Positions 5,868 through 5,944 of a stretch of DNA of 5,944 nucleotides are shown here, in pieces; positions within the stretch are counted from its first letter, which is position 1, and each line of letters opens with the position of its first letter. The stretch is from CAYZDV01 sp964477275. GTDB taxonomy: Bacteria; Acidobacteriota; Aminicenantia; Aminicenantales; Aminicenantaceae. The stretch spans positions 1 through 5,944 of the forward strand of contig CAYZDV010000121.1 of assembly GCA_964477275.1 (NCBI GenBank), given 5' to 3'. A model generated the notes under the pieces. The model ran no database searches, was not told the DNA's origin, and was given only the letters and a program-made list of their open reading frames with translations. Both the position numbers and the translations under genes were made by a program.

Positions 5868-5944
5868 GGTGAGTGTAGCTCAACTGGTTAGAGCATCGGA
5901 CTGTGGATCCGAAGGTTGGGGGTTCGAGACCCCTCACTCACCCC
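5868..5944 (+). tRNA. tRNA-His (GTG anticodon), 3' end cut by window edge
   Basis: A full cloverleaf folds. The acceptor stem GTGAGTG (5869-5875) pairs perfectly with CACTCAC (5935-5941), and the D stem is GCTC/GAGC (5878-5881/5891-5894). The anticodon stem TCGGA/TCCGA (5896-5900/5908-5912) surrounds the loop CTGTGGA with anticodon GTG at 5903-5905. A 5-nt variable region and a T arm GGGGG-TTCGAGA-CCCCT (5918-5934, one G-T pair) follow. The histidine identity pair is present: the extra G-1 (5868) opposite discriminator C73 (5942). The last two bases are CC, so CCA is probably encoded, with its A just outside the window. Confidence 0.98.

Noticed and set aside
5671..5937. Minus-strand open frame of 88 codons across the intergenic region and tRNA
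   Set aside because: Its N-terminal part is the antisense of the tRNA-His and the rest is antisense of the palindromic repeat. Such frames are a frequent false annotation and there is no ribosome-binding site.

Overview
The window reads as chromosomal DNA from a free-living bacterium, probably Gram-negative, with roughly balanced base composition and many C-ending codons. The order phoH - 7TM-HD phosphodiesterase - ybeY - CorC/HlyC - era, and the style of the proteins, would fit Acidobacteriota/Aminicenantota-like or Desulfobacterota-like lineages. No gene here fixes the phylum, so this is an inference only.

Positions 1-5566 are one tightly packed plus-strand block of five genes. It starts inside phoH (the 5' end lies outside the window), which overlaps the pgpH-like gene by 4 nt (ATGA). 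pgpH overlaps ybeY by 29 nt. ybeY is followed 2 nt later by a CorC/HlyC-type membrane protein with tandem CBS domains, and 89 nt later by era. Apart from pgpH this resembles the well-known ybeZ-ybeY-ybeX cluster plus era: PhoH/YbeZ (RNA-associated ATPase), YbeY (16S rRNA 3'-end processing nuclease), a YbeX-related CorC protein and Era (16S rRNA-binding GTPase in 30S assembly). The theme is ribosome maturation and RNA quality control, with a cyclic-di-AMP-type hydrolase and an ion/nucleotide-sensing CBS protein in the same transcription unit.

Positions 5567-5867 carry no credible protein gene. They hold a GNRA-type stem-loop just after era and a compact palindromic element (5634-5802). The element is bounded by imperfect terminal inverted repeats and by a perfect 10-bp direct repeat placed symmetrically on both sides, as expected of a small non-autonomous mobile element (MITE-like) with a target-site duplication. 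A consensus-like promoter follows, then a tRNA-His gene running off the right edge with the last A of CCA missing.

The genes themselves are ordinary housekeeping genes. The most interesting item is the intergenic element. Lesser points are a tiny ORF whose stop overlaps the era start, and unusual residues in normally conserved motifs of PhoH and the CorC-like protein. I see no sign of a new multi-gene system.
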